From Halocaridina rubra (taxonomy: Eukaryota; Arthropoda; Malacostraca; Decapoda; Atyidae), in the NCBI GenBank assembly GCA_037179515.1, contig JAXCGZ010000134.1, forward strand, positions 25,001 to 89,000: DNA of 64,000 nucleotides, in the 5' to 3' direction. Both the position numbers and the translations under genes were made by a program. The notes under the pieces are model-generated. The model searched no databases and was not told the origin of the DNA. It saw only the letters and a list, made by a program, of their open reading frames with translations. The stretch's first letter is position 1, and each line of letters starts with the position of its first letter. Shown in pieces: positions 9,571-25,944 of this stretch.

Positions 9571-12500
9571 ACACAAATAATGAAATGATTAATACTTGTG
9601 CAGAGAAATTAGTCAGTAAGGGTTCAGTAAATAGTGGGTCAAATAACTGGGAGTCTAAGGATAAGAACCATTTGTTACATAGAACAAATATTAACAAACA
9701 GAATAGCCACAAGAAGGGTGAAGCTAGAGAAAGTTTAAAAGTATATTATACAAATAGCCGTAGTTTAGGTAACAAGATAGAAGAACTGAGAGCCATAGTA
9801 TGTAGTGAGAGACCGGATATAATATGCATTAGTGAAAGTTGGATTAAATTAGAAAGCAAACACCTTAAAGCTGAGTACATAATTACAGGATATAAACTTT
9901 ATAATGCTGATCGTAGTGCAGATAAAAGAGGGGGAGGGGTAATTATGTATATTAAAGATAGCCTCAGAAGCTGCATTAAGTCTGGAATTAAGACAAATCT
10001 AAATTCAGAAACCTTATGGGTTGAAATTAAAAATAATATAGAAAGTCTAGTTGTAGGAGTAGTCTACAGACCACCTGATCTAGATAATATAGAGTCGCAA
10101 GTTATATACGATGAAATTTCTAAAGTGAGCAGGTCAAATAGAGTTTGCATTGTAGGCGATTTTAATTTTAGACATATTAACTGGGAAACCATAACAGGTG
10201 ATAGTAGCTCTAAGGAGTTTTTGGAAGTAGTAGAAGACAATTTCCTTTCTCAGCATGTACATGAAGCAACACGGGGGGTGAATACACTAGATTTAGTTCT
10301 TAGTAATAGAGAGAATATGGTTACAAATTTAGAAGTTGGTGAAAAATTGGGCAACAGTGACCATGATTCCATTAGATTTAACATAATTTTCAAGGAAACT
10401 ATAAAGGAAAATAAGAATATTGTTCCAAACTTTAGAGCAGGAGATTTTGAGGGCTTAAAAACTAAATTATCTAATGAGGTATGGGAAGGGATTTCTGGGG
10501 TACAGATGTGGGTAGTTAATCCAGCAGGTCAGGTCGCAGGTAGCGGATTACCCCGAAATTTGGGTACCACATGCCAAGGATTATCACAAGATAAGATCAA
10601 TACATTAAATTCTCTCACAGGAAAGAACAGCAGTCCGTCAGTTAATATAAATTTGGATGAGGAATATAACAATTTTGTCATGACTCTTAAGAATAGTCAG
10701 AGAGACTATATTCCCATGAAACATTGCAGATCAAGAAAAAATGACCCTAAATGGATGAACAATAGAATAAAGAATCTTATAGGTATTAAAAGAGGAATAT
10801 ATAGGAAACTAAAAAGAGGTGAAGAGCAGGTGAGGCAGCAATATATACAGTTAAACAGGGAAGTTAAAAAGATAGTTAGAGAGTCGAAAAGAAAATACGA
10901 AGTTCAAATAGCAGGAGAAGCTAAAGAAAATCCTAAAGGGTTTTATCACCATTATCAAACAAAATTTAAGGAAAAAGTCGGACCAATTGAAGTAGCCAAT
11001 GGCCATATCACAGATGACGATAAAGTGATGTGTACATGTTTAAATGATTATTTCTTATCTGTATTTACAAATGAAAACTTGGAAAATATTCCGGAAGTAG
11101 AATCCATTTACAGAGACAGTCCCGATAATATACTTAGTTCAATAAATATTACGAGAGAGGAGGTAATAAAAGAAATAGATAAATTAAAGGCTCATAAATC
11201 TCCGGGACCTGATGGAATATATGCTAGAATATTAAAGGAATGCAAGGAAGAGCTTAGTTGTCCTCTAACTGCATTATTTAATAATTCAATAAAATTAGGA
11301 TCGGTACCCATGGAGTGGAAATTGGCAGATGTGGTACCAATATTTAAAAAAGGAGAACGTGTTAAAAAGAATAATTATAGGCCGGTAAGTTTAACGTCAA
11401 CAGTGGGTAAGATTCTAGAATCCATAATTGCAAATAAAATAAGGGCACATCTAGAATTACACAGACTGATAAAACTTTCACAACACGGGTTTCTTAAGGG
11501 TTTTTCGTGCCTTACAAACTTACTGTCTTTTTATTCAGAAGTTTACGAAGCAGTAGATTGTGGCAAAGAATATGATACAATATATCTAGATTTTAGCAAA
11601 GCTTTTGATAGAGTTCCTCACAAAAGATTAGTTAAAAAGCTGGAAGCTCATGGTATAGGAGGAGCTGTGCTCAGATGGATCAAACAATGGTTAAAAGACA
11701 GAAAACAGAGGGTTTGCATAAATGGAGAGAAATCAGAGTGGGGCTCGGTTACAAGCGGGGTACCACAAGGCTCGGTACTGGGTCCTCTATTATTCATCGT
11801 ATATCTAAATGATCTGGATTCGGATATCAGTAGTAACCTAAGTAAATTCGCAGACGACACTAAAATAGGTAGAACTATAAATGGAAAAGAAGACATTCAT
11901 GCTTTACAGGAAGATCTAAATAGATTATCTGAATGGTCGGACAAATGGCAAATGGAATTTAATGTTGAAAAATGTAAAGTAGTTAAAATGGGTACTATAA
12001 AAGACAATACTAGTTATAAGCTAAATAACCATGAAATCATGAGTTCTCAGTGTGAAAGGGATTTGGGAGTTCTTGTGAGTAGTAGTCTTAAGCCAAGAGA
12101 GCAATGCACAGCAGTCAGAAATAAAGCAAACAGAATTTTAGGATTTATCTCAAGAAGCGTCAGCAATAGGACGGAAAAAGTTATTTTGCAGCTCTATCTT
12201 GCATTAGTTAGGCCCCATTTAGATTATGCTGTGCAATTCTGGTCACCCTATTATAGAATGGAAATTGAATCCTTGGAGAGAGTGCAACGAAGAATGACCA
12301 AGATGATACACAATATCAGAAATCTACCATATGAGGACAGATTAAAAAAACTTAATCTACATTCTCTAGAGAGGCGAAGAGTTAGGGGGGATATGATTGA
12401 AGTGTATAAATGGTTTAAAGGGATTAACAAGGGAGATATTAATAAAGTTTTAAAAATTCATGATCAAACCAGAACTCGTAATAATGGATTTAAGCTTGAT

Positions 12501-12656
12501 AAATTTAGGTTCAGAAGGGAAATTGGTAAAAATTGGTTTGGTAATAGAGTAGCTGATGCATGGAACAAGCTTCCTAGTAGGATAGTAAATGCCAATACCT
12601 TAGACACCTTCAAATGTAGATTAGATAGACATATGACAGAGGTAGGGTGGGTATGA
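9564..12656 (+). CDS. CR1 ORF2 protein: endonuclease-reverse transcriptase, intact
   Basis: 1030 codons counted from a TTG at 9564; the first ATG is at 9582, upstream of all catalytic domains, so the protein could start there. The endonuclease spans about residues 58-270: SES 90-92, VVYRPP 166-171, GDFN 198-201, SDH 265-267. The reverse transcriptase spans about 535-800: YLDFSKAFD 674-682, GVPQG 732-736, FADD 762-765. The conserved C-terminal region (LVRPHLDYAVQFW, then LERVQRR) is complete, ending with TGA at 12654-12656. All catalytic Asp/Glu/His residues are present and there is no stop. It overlaps the end of ORF1 in the -1 frame. It likely performs target-primed reverse transcription in the nucleus. 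The sister copy at 15480 is the same protein with two breaks. Confidence 0.93.
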   Translation: MLDTNNEMINTCAEKLVSKGSVNSGSNNWESKDKNHLLHRTNINKQNSHKKGEARESLKVYYTNSRSLGNKIEELRAIVCSERPDIICISESWIKLESKHLKAEYIITGYKLYNADRSADKRGGGVIMYIKDSLRSCIKSGIKTNLNSETLWVEIKNNIESLVVGVVYRPPDLDNIESQVIYDEISKVSRSNRVCIVGDFNFRHINWETITGDSSSKEFLEVVEDNFLSQHVHEATRGVNTLDLVLSNRENMVTNLEVGEKLGNSDHDSIRFNIIFKETIKENKNIVPNFRAGDFEGLKTKLSNEVWEGISGVQMWVVNPAGQVAGSGLPRNLGTTCQGLSQDKINTLNSLTGKNSSPSVNINLDEEYNNFVMTLKNSQRDYIPMKHCRSRKNDPKWMNNRIKNLIGIKRGIYRKLKRGEEQVRQQYIQLNREVKKIVRESKRKYEVQIAGEAKENPKGFYHHYQTKFKEKVGPIEVANGHITDDDKVMCTCLNDYFLSVFTNENLENIPEVESIYRDSPDNILSSINITREEVIKEIDKLKAHKSPGPDGIYARILKECKEELSCPLTALFNNSIKLGSVPMEWKLADVVPIFKKGERVKKNNYRPVSLTSTVGKILESIIANKIRAHLELHRLIKLSQHGFLKGFSCLTNLLSFYSEVYEAVDCGKEYDTIYLDFSKAFDRVPHKRLVKKLEAHGIGGAVLRWIKQWLKDRKQRVCINGEKSEWGSVTSGVPQGSVLGPLLFIVYLNDLDSDISSNLSKFADDTKIGRTINGKEDIHALQEDLNRLSEWSDKWQMEFNVEKCKVVKMGTIKDNTSYKLNNHEIMSSQCERDLGVLVSSSLKPREQCTAVRNKANRILGFISRSVSNRTEKVILQLYLALVRPHLDYAVQFWSPYYRMEIESLERVQRRMTKMIHNIRNLPYEDRLKKLNLHSLERRRVRGDMIEVYKWFKGINKGDINKVLKIHDQTRTRNNGFKLDKFRFRREIGKNWFGNRVADAWNKLPSRIVNANTLDTFKCRLDRHMTEVGWV

Positions 12657-12802
12657 ATAGGTTAGTGCTTATTAGAAAAATCATAAAAAGAAAAACAGAA
12701 TAAATAAGTAGAGTAGAATAGAATAGGTTAGACATGCTGAAAATACAATTCAAAAATGGAGCTGCCTCGTGTGTGCCAGTAGGCATGTTGCAGTGTCCTC
12801 TA

Positions 12803-12824
12803 TTCTTATGTTCTTATGTTCTTA
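12803..12824 (+). repeat. CR1 3'-terminal 8-bp repeats
   Basis: Units TTCTTATG, TTCTTATG and TTCTTA end the element; the copy at 19744 ends identically before entering (TA)n. Confidence 0.8.
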
Positions 12825-13982
12825 AGTCAAGTTGGCAACAAATAGTTCTCTAGCTTACAAAACGAACCGTCCATCTGTGATGTCAAGATACGTTAGGTGG
12901 TTAGGTGCCATCGGCGTCATCAGCCAATGCCAGTGGTGGCCAGACTGCCAGTTTGGTTTCGCTCTCGTTAACGTTAGGTACATTTTATAACAAAATTTTG
13001 GTAGGCCTAACATACAATTAAGAGACTCCTGAATATAGAAGAATATATTGAAGTAGATAATATCCAGAAAGTAAATGGTATGCATTTACCAGGAAATTTT
13101 ATAGAGGGCGTGGTAAGTATCCATTGTGTGGATTGCACTCATCTTGATTTGTAATGAAGTGAGAGAGCTTAGAATTTGCCTAACTATAAAGATCCAGCAA
13201 CAACTCCCGATAGCAAAAAATGAAAAGAAACAAAGTGACGCAGAAGAAATAAAAAAAAAAATGTACGAGTCAAGTTTTATCAGTTTGAAAGTTCAGTGTC
13301 TGTTCTCGATCGCTTTATCAATTTTTATGACATATTCGTCTGTACAGTGTGTATCCTTTTCATTTGAATTGTAACATTATCATGTGACAGCTCCTGCTGA
13401 GAAACGTCAATTAGCCTACCATTACATGAACGTAGTCAGTGGTATAACGGTAGCATCGTAAAGTCAAGCTTGTATAAGGGCATCAAAGCCTGTCCTGCAG
13501 CTCTTATCCCCTCCGCAAAAGTATTCTCCTCAATACAACCTGATTGAAGATAATCGAGCTGGCAAGACGAGTCATATCCAACTTTTTAAGCAGGATGTTT
13601 TTGGACCTGCAGTAAAACAATAATGAGTTTGTTTGCTTGATATCCTATACCAAGCTTGAACAGCTTGGTTTCCTCTACCAATCGTGGAAAACTATGCTCA
13701 ACCTAGGTTGTATATCTAAAATACGGGCAGTCGTTTATAGTCGAAAACGACATCGTGGCGGTACGGTGTCCTGCCGGCTGTACGTACTTTAAAGAAGACG
13801 GAAGAAGAACGTATTTTACACTCCTCCCCAATATACTCAACGCCGCCTATTCAAAACGTAGGAGAGAAAGTCCTTAACGCTATAGGAATGTCTCTAGTTA
13901 TTAGTCCTTCTTAGAACAGAAAAGACTCACAAAACCGTTCTTGTGTTGCTGCAACAAAACTTGAAGGCTGCTTCTTTTACAG
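12825..13982. other. Intergenic segment with pieces of a dispersed repeat
   Basis: 12848-12900 (CTAGCTTACAAAACG, then GTCAAGATACGTTAGGTGG) and 13796-13860 (AACGTATTTTACACTCCTCCCC) match two adjacent parts of a single repeat at 14906-15030. The ~900 bp between them may be an insertion. No convincing gene is visible in this insert. Confidence 0.45.
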
Positions 13983-14017
13983 TGATGGCTAACCCAGCAA
14001 CTGCATTAATTACTGCA
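13983..14017 (+). other. Candidate 35-bp exon
   Basis: A pyrimidine-rich acceptor (GCTGCTTCTTTTACAG) precedes it and a canonical donor (GTAAGTAT) follows. One frame has an ATG two bases in ([11 protein letters not shown]). No neighbouring exon could be assigned, so this is speculative. The donor runs directly into (TA)n. Confidence 0.2.
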
Positions 14018-14021
14018 GTAA

Positions 14022-15393
<1,372 letters not shown>

Positions 15394-15478
<85 letters not shown>
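15394..15478. repeat. (AT)n array between SINE and CR1 copy 2
   Basis: About 85 bp of TA filling the whole gap between two mobile elements. Confidence 0.95.
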
Positions 15479-15481
<3 letters not shown>

Positions 15482-15544
15482 TTCCTGGGTTCATCCAGTG
15501 AGGACGTGCTTCCAGTAGCTCTAGTCTTGACCATACTTAGTACA

Positions 15545-16504
15545 ATGGAGAGTGGTGGTGTTAGTGGTGGTGGTGTTGGTGGTGGTGTCGTTGTTGGTGC
15601 TGTTTGTGGCTGTGCTGGGGATTTGTCCTCGTCTGACGCAAGCAAACTCATTTTTAATTTAAGAAATGAGTTGGCCGCAGTCAGGCAGGAGGTCAGATCC
15701 TTAGCTGAGGAGAACAGGGATCTGAGAGGTAAGGTAGAGGTGTTAACCAGGAAGGGACAATTGAATAGAGAAGACGACTGGAAAGTTGTGAATAAGGGTT
15801 CAACGAAGATGGTTCTTAAGAAAAATGATACTTTTAGACTACAAGTTGCTAATTCATTTAGTTCACTTAGAGATGAAGGTGACAGTGGCGGCAGTAATTC
15901 TTCAGGACCCATAGAGTCAGATAGGTGTACTAGCGATCGTAGAAATGGAAGTGGGAAAAGCTCTCAGGTCAAGAGCCTAGGTAAGTCTTCCAAGGTCGGA
16001 GTAACCCATCCTCCTGATAAGTCTCGTTCTTTGGTAATTGTAGGGGATTCACTATGCAGATATGTAGACAGGAAACTCAGGCATAGAGTTAGAGGAAAAT
16101 ATTTTTTCCCTGGAGCAGGTATGAAGAAGGTGGGTGAGTCAATAAATAGCTGGATTGAGAAAAAAGATGTTTTTGGTTGATAGCTGGGGGAAATGACGTG
16201 CAGGATGGTAGAAGTGAAGAGCTGATTAGGTTGTATAGACAAGCCCTGGATAAGATCAGGAAAAGGGGTGCAGTTCCTGTGATGTGTGGTATTCTCCCTA
16301 GGCTTAGCCAAAGTTCAGAGTGGTGGTCTCGAGCTATAGGAGTAAATGTCTTCTGTTCGGGAGAATAATATAGGTTTTATAGACGGATGGGATCACTTCA
16401 CTAGTCGTAAGCATATGTATGCAAGGGATGGAGTGCATCTTTCTAATTCAGATGTCTCGGTATTGGCCGGTATGATAGACAGAGAGGTAGGGGGGTTTTG
16501 TTAG
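15545..16504 (+). pseudogene. CR1 ORF1, copy 2, broken
   Basis: The ATG is at 15545. The T run that breaks copy 1 has six T here and reads through to GAGMKKV. The frame fails near 16170, where GATGTTTTTGGTTGA replaces GATGTTGTTTGTTTGATA (net loss of one base). Farther on, a 12-bp deletion and an extra T (near 16348-16360) distinguish it from copy 1. The coiled coil and GDSLCR, GGNDV and DGVHLS motifs remain visible across frames. Confidence 0.8.
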
Positions 16505-19500
16505 ACACAAATAATGAAATGAATAATACTTGTGCAGAGAAATTAGTCAGTAAGGTTTCAGTAAATAGTGGGTCAAATAACTGGGAGTCTAAGGATAAGA
16601 ACCATTTGTTACATAGAACAAATATTAACAAGAAGGGTAAAGCTAGAGAAAGTTTAAAAGTATATTATACAAATAGCCGTAGTTTAGGTAACAAGATAGA
16701 AGAACTGAGAGCCATAGTATGTAGTGAGAGACCGGATATAATATGCATTAGTGAAAGTTGGATTAATTTAGAAAGCAAACACCTTAAAGCTGAGTACATA
16801 ATTACAGGATATAAACTTTATAATGCTGATCGTAGTGCAGATAGAAGAGGGGGAGGGGTAATTATGTATATTAAAGATAGCCTCGGAAGCTGCATTAAGT
16901 CTGGAATTAAGACAAATCTAAATTCAGAAACCTTATGGGTTGAAATTAAAAATAATATAGAAAGTCTAGTTGTAGGAGTAGTCTACAGACCACCTAATCT
17001 AGAAAATATAGAGTCGCAAGTTACATACGATGAAATTTCTAAAGTGACCAGGTCAAATAGAGTTTGCATTGTAGGCGATTTTAATTTTAAACATATTAAC
17101 TGGGAAACCATAACAGGTGAAAGTAGCTCTAAGGAGTTTTTGGAAGTAGTAGAAGACAATTTCCTTTCTCAGCATGTACATGAAGCAACACAGGGGGTGA
17201 ATACACTAGATTTAGTTCTTAGTAATAGAGAGAATATGGTTACAAATTTAGAAGTTGGTGAAAAATTGGGCAACAGTGACCATGATTCCATTAGATTTAA
17301 CATAATATTCAAGGAAACTATAAAGGAAAATAAGAATATTGTTCCAAACTTTAGAGCAGGAGATTTTGAGGGCTTAAAAACTAAATTATCTAATGAGGTA
17401 TGGGAAGGGATTTCTGGGGTACAGATGTGGGTAGTTAATCCAGCAGGTCAGGTCGCAGGTAGCGGATTACCCTGAAATTTGAGTACCACATGCCAAGGAT
17501 TATCACAAGATAAGATCAATACATTAAATTCTCTCACAGGAAAGAACAGCAGTCCGTCAGTTAATATAAATTTGGATGAGGAATATAACAATTTTGTCAT
17601 GACTCTTAAGAATAGTCAGAGAGACTATATTCCCATGAAACATTACAGATCAAGAAAAAATGACCCTAAATGGATGAACAATAGAATAAAGAATCTTATA
17701 GGTATTAAAAGAGGAATATACAGGAAACTAAAAAGAGGTGAAGAGCATGTGAGGCAGCAATATATACAGTTAAACAGGGAAGTTAAAAAGATAGTTAGAG
17801 AGTCGAAAAGAAAATACGAAGTTAGAATAGCAGGAGAAGCTAAAGAAAATCCTAAAGGGTTTTATCACCATTATCAAACAAAATTTAAGGAAAAAGTCGG
17901 ACCAATTGAAGTAGCCAATGGCCATATCACAGATGACGATAAAGTGATGTGTACATGTTTAAATGATTATTTCTTATCTGTATTTACCAATGAAAACTTG
18001 GAAAATATTCCGGAAGTAGAATCCATTTACAGAGACAGTCCCGATAAAATACTTAGTTCAATAAATATTACGAGAGAAGAGGTAATAAAAGAAATAGATA
18101 AATTAAAGGCTCATAAATCTCCGGGACCTGATGGAATATATGCTAGAATATTAAAGGAATGCAAGGAAGAGCTTAGTTGTCCACTAACGGCATTATTTAA
18201 CAATTCAGTAAAATTAGGATCGGTACCCATGGAGTGGAAATTGGCAGATGTGGTACCAATATTTAAAAAAGGAGAACGAGTTAAAAAGAATAATTATAGG
18301 CCGGTAAGTTTAACGTCAACAGTGGGTAAGATTCTAGAATCCATAATTGCAAATAAAATAAGGGCACATCTAGAATTACACAGACTGATAAAACTTTCAC
18401 AACACGGGTTTCTTAAGGGTTTTTCGTGCCTTACAAACTTACTGTCTTTTTATTCAGAAGTTTATGAGGCAGTAGATTGTGGCAAAGAATATGATACAAT
18501 ATATCTAGATTTTAGCAAAGCTTTTGATAGAGTTCCTCACAAAAGATTAGTTAAAAAGCTGGAAGCTCATGGTATAGGAGGAGCTGTTCTCAGATGGATC
18601 AAACAATGGTTAAAAGACAGAAAACAGAGGGTTTGCATAAATGGAGAGAAATCAGAGTGGGGCTCGGTTACTAGCGGGGTACCACAAGGCTCGGTACTGG
18701 GTCCCCTATTATTCATCGTATATCTAAATGATCTGGATTCGGATATCAGTAGTAACCTAAGTAAATTTGCAGACGACACTAAAATAGGTAGAACTATAAA
18801 TGGAAAAGAAGACATTCATGCTTTACAGGAAGATCTAAATAGATTATCTGAATGGTCGGACAAATGGCAAATGGAATTTAATGTTGAAAAATGTAAAGTA
18901 GTTAAAATGGGTACTATAAAAGACAATACTAGTTATAAGCTAAATAACCATGAAATCATGAGTTCTCAGTGTGAAAGGGATTTGGGAGTTCTTGTGTAGT
19001 AGTAGTCTTAAGCCAAGAGAGCAATGCACAGCAGTCAGAAATAAAGCAAACAGAATTTTAGGATTTATCTCAAGAAGCGTTAGCAATAGGACGGAAAAAG
19101 TTATTTTGCAGCTCTATCTTGCATTAGTTAGGCCCCATTTAGATTATGCTGTGCAATTCTGGTCACCCTATTATAGAATGGAAATTGAATCCTTGGAGAG
19201 GGTGCAGCGAAGAATGACCAAGATGATACACAATATCAGAAATCTACCATATGAGGACAGATTAAAAAAACTTAATCTACATTCTCTAGAGAGGCGAAGA
19301 GTTAGGGGGGATATGATTGAAGTGTATAAATGGTTTAAAGGGATTAACAAGGGAGATATTAATAAAGTTTTAAAAATTCATGATCAAACCAGAACTCGTA
19401 ATAATGGATTTAAGCTTGATAAATTTAGGTTCAGAAGGGAAATTGGTAAAAATTGGTTTGGTAATAGAGTAGCTGATGCATGGAACAAGCTTCCTAGTAG

Positions 19501-19576
19501 GATAGTAAATGCCAATACCTTAGACACCTTCAAATGTAGATTAGATAGACATATGACAGAGGTAGGGTGGGTATGA
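16498..19576 (+). pseudogene. CR1 ORF2, copy 2, interrupted twice
   Basis: Compared with copy 1, an Arg codon CGA has become TGA at 17473-17475 (residue ~331 of copy-1 numbering), and an inserted T near 18996 (GTGTAGTAG versus GTGAGTAG) causes a frameshift and stop. Between these, 17479-18999 keeps the RT motifs YLDFSKAFD, GVPQG and FADD. The C-terminal 201 codons continue in another frame from 18971 to 19576. The nonsense change is a C-to-T at a CpG, as expected from deamination. Confidence 0.88.
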
Positions 19577-19762
19577 ATAGGTTAGTGCTTGTTAGAAAAA
19601 TCATAAAAAGAAAAATAGAATAAATAAGTAGAGTAGAATAGAATAGGTTAGACATGCTGAAAATACAATTCAAAAATGGAGCTGCCTCATGTGTGCCAGT
19701 AGGCATGTTGCAGTGTCCTCTATTCTTATGTTCTTATGTTCTTATATATATATATATATAAA

Positions 19763-19803
19763 TATGAATCATTTTTTTACCCCGACCGGTAAAAAATTAT
19801 TCA
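19763..19803. repeat. Short hairpin between AT arrays
   Basis: ATGAATCATTTTTTTACC and GGTAAAAAATTATTCAT form a near-perfect inverted repeat around the loop CCGA, between a short and a long (AT)n array. Confidence 0.6.
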
Positions 19804-19831
19804 TGTTTTCACATATGTAATGTGCTTATTT

Positions 19832-23342
<3,511 letters not shown>

Positions 23343-23544
23343 CAACGAAGTTAGAAAGACTGTCGTAATGTCTGTCATATTTGTATTTCGTATATTAATG
23401 AATGGATATGTAGGGAGGGGGATGAGAACTCCAATGAAAATGCATTTTATTTAGGTGTATAGACTAAGGCGCTATTTATTTTAACGATAGACTGCCTTGC
23501 TTATTATTCCAAACTATATTTCCCGACAGTTTTCTTGGATCTTA

Positions 23545-23726
23545 AGGCTCACTCACACATATCAGTGATATATCAGTGCTGCGTCAGTTCAATTCGTCAG
23601 TGTCGGTGAAAAAAATATCATAACTTTGAATTCGGCTGACGCATTCACACATGTCCGGTGTATTACCGTGTTTTGACTCTCAGTGTCAGTTACGTCTCCC
23701 TGGTGTGAAATTGAATGTTGTCGCCA

Positions 23727-23823
<97 letters not shown>

Positions 23824-24035
23824 TTTTTTATTTATTTTTTTCCCGGACGTCGGACGACGAGGGTTGTGAGTTTGTCAACAAAATATGAATGATGAACTGC
23901 TTAGATTGAATTGTTGTGGGTGTGTCTTGCTGCATCAGGTGCGTCACTACGGATATGTGTGAATAGACGTCACTGAAGCGTGATGAATTTCATTAACACT
24001 GAACTGACATGGCAATGACGTGTGTGAATCGACCC
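23545..24035. mobile_element. Candidate MITE (about 490 bp) with (AT)n core
   Basis: The left end AGGCTCACTCACACAT and the reverse complement of the right end (GGGTCGATTCACACAC) are related. Inside, CAGTG/CACTG and GACGCA-type motifs recur on both sides. TTA flanks both ends (23542-23544, 24036-24038), fitting a 3-bp target duplication of PIF/Harbinger type. (AT)n at 23730-23819 sits in the middle. No transposase is visible. Confidence 0.45.
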
Positions 24036-24038
24036 TTA

Positions 24039-25944
24039 TTCGGTTTAGAACCATATAAATTTGTGTGAGGTGGTAAAATTTTTATTGAGTAGTAGTAATG
24101 CACGATACAGTGTATAGAATTGAGTACTGTGCTGTAACTGCGGCGGAAGGAAATTGCAAATGTGAAATAATTTATTATGCACAGCTTTTAACATAACCAG
24201 AACGTCATTGTTAGGTTCACTTTCCATTTATTTTCGACTTTTCAGTGATATCCAAGATAATGGCAGCCAAGCCTCTCTCTCTTGCTATCATCTAGACTTT
24301 CTTATGAATTTGTTAATCGACAAAACTGGACTGAAGAACAAAAAGACAAGAATTCAGGGCAGAGTAAAAGACTGAACTAAAGAGATTCGAATATGTATTG
24401 AAATAGCATATACAGACACTTACGTATCATAGATTACCTTTGTATTTTGTGTGAAATACAAGTGGACACGTGTATTTAGCAAGATATCTGACATTGAATA
24501 GAAAACACAGCCACTTGGGTCCAGTTTTAGAATGAAGTTATCTGGAGTCTGTCAAAAGAAGTCATTTGTCTTGATGAGAGAGAAAGAACTTTACCACTAA
24601 GATTAGGAGATTTTAAACAAAAATAATTAAAAACTAAAATAAAATATACCTAACCTCAATCAGATAGACTCCATCATTAGCAACTTACATTCAAGTATAC
24701 GAGAAATCAGCATATATTAATAAATGTAATATCTTAGAAATAAATCATATTTGCAGAAGACGTCAAAGTTAACAAAGGGGACAATTTCATTGACTGTTAC
24801 CACCACCAAAAAAAAAAAAATGCACCGAAAGTTGGAGCCTTTAACTGGTTCACAAGTTTCAATCAAGGCAAGAGGCTTCAGTCTTAATTAACAAGAATTT
24901 ACAGAGGCCATTACTCTAAGGTACGAATGGCCAATTGAGAGAAGCTGACATGTACCCATGTGGAGGTTGTTTTGATGAAGTTCATTCTGTGGTATGCCCT
25001 AAGAAAGGGTATATGTATTCAAAACATGATACTGCCTGGGATATAAATACAAAGGTACTGAAGAGAGCTGCAAGGATGTTGTTACTGAACCTATTCTGCA
25101 ACCATACAAAGGATAAGTAAAGCATTACAGGACAGCACACTAATCTGAGGAGACACAAGTCAATAAAAGTGCAAGAGAATTTTGGACAAGAGTCAGGAAG
25201 ATTCTTCGATATTTAAAAAATAAGTCTTTTTATATAATGGTCCAAACCATTTCCATCAAACACCTGAAACTGTCCAGAGCAGAACAAGATGGAAAAATAT
25301 GACAATATTCTGAGAGAATAAACGACACTGAACAAGTATCACCCACCACAAGTAGTGTTTATGGCATCCAATGAAATTGGCCCAAGAGTCCGAATCTTCT
25401 ATTGAAAACTTGCCGAAGTTACGGCAGAGAAAAATTGAGAACCAAAGAGGAGTTCCAGAGCATGGTTACAATATCAAATCTCTTACTTTATTAATAATCT
25501 TCACTTCTTTGCCTCCATAGGACGAATTCTCGTTGTAGGGAAGAAAATGTAAAGTATCATGAGTCTGACAATGTAGTTCTTGAAAGCAGAATTATGAAAT
25601 AAAAATGAGTGCAAGAGTTTAATAGATAAATAAGGAAAACATGAAAGAGTGGTAGCTCAAGACGTTGTCCATTTTGTTTCATAATCAAACAATTAACAGA
25701 TAAATAGTCATTCACTTAACTTTTTATTTATTTATTTATTTTAAGAATTCTGTGGCTTCTACATTTTAAGTTTCGTCTTAAAAATTGTAGCAGTAGTGTT
25801 AGTAGTAGCATCGGGAGGTGTAGAATTTCTTAGCTAAAGCTTCTTGTTCAATTTACTTTCAAATCTTCTTTTATGTACTACATTATCAGTCTTTGTATAC
25901 CATTTTTTCAGCTCCATTGTAAGACCCAGTCCCATGAAGGTAAA
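24039..25944. other. Unassigned unique DNA
   Basis: About 1.9 kb with no recognised element. The longest ORF (24935-25120, 61 codons, with CGGCFDEVHSVVCPKKG) has no family I know and may be chance. An A-run lies at 24809-24821. I see no tRNA, SINE or LINE motif. Confidence 0.4.

Larger units (their letters stand above)
8515..12824 (+). mobile_element. CR1-type LINE (family B), copy 1, about 4.3 kb
   Basis: The element has a 65-bp 5' leader, ORF1 with an SGNH esterase domain, an intact ORF2, a short 3' UTR and a 3' terminus of 8-bp repeats (TTCTTATG units, 12803-12824). Short 3' repeats of this kind are a CR1 hallmark. Its 5' boundary is identical to that of the copy at 15480, although the flanks differ, which argues that both are full length rather than randomly truncated. 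ORF1 is broken by one extra T in a homopolymer. Confidence 0.92.
15480..19744 (+). mobile_element. CR1-type LINE (family B), copy 2, about 4.27 kb
   Basis: It is colinear with copy 1 from AGTTCCTGGG to the TTCTTATG repeats, with scattered substitutions and small indels. It lies inside (AT)n: TA repeats abut both its 5' end (15478) and its 3' end (19745). Confidence 0.92.

Noticed and set aside
10480..10640. Linker residues ~307-360 of CR1 ORF2 as a separate nested insertion
   Set aside because: Present in both copies and in frame; without an outgroup there is no evidence it is not native to the element.
24935..25120. 61-codon ORF with four Cys as a small gene
   Set aside because: No recognisable domain, no splice or promoter context, length within chance for this region.
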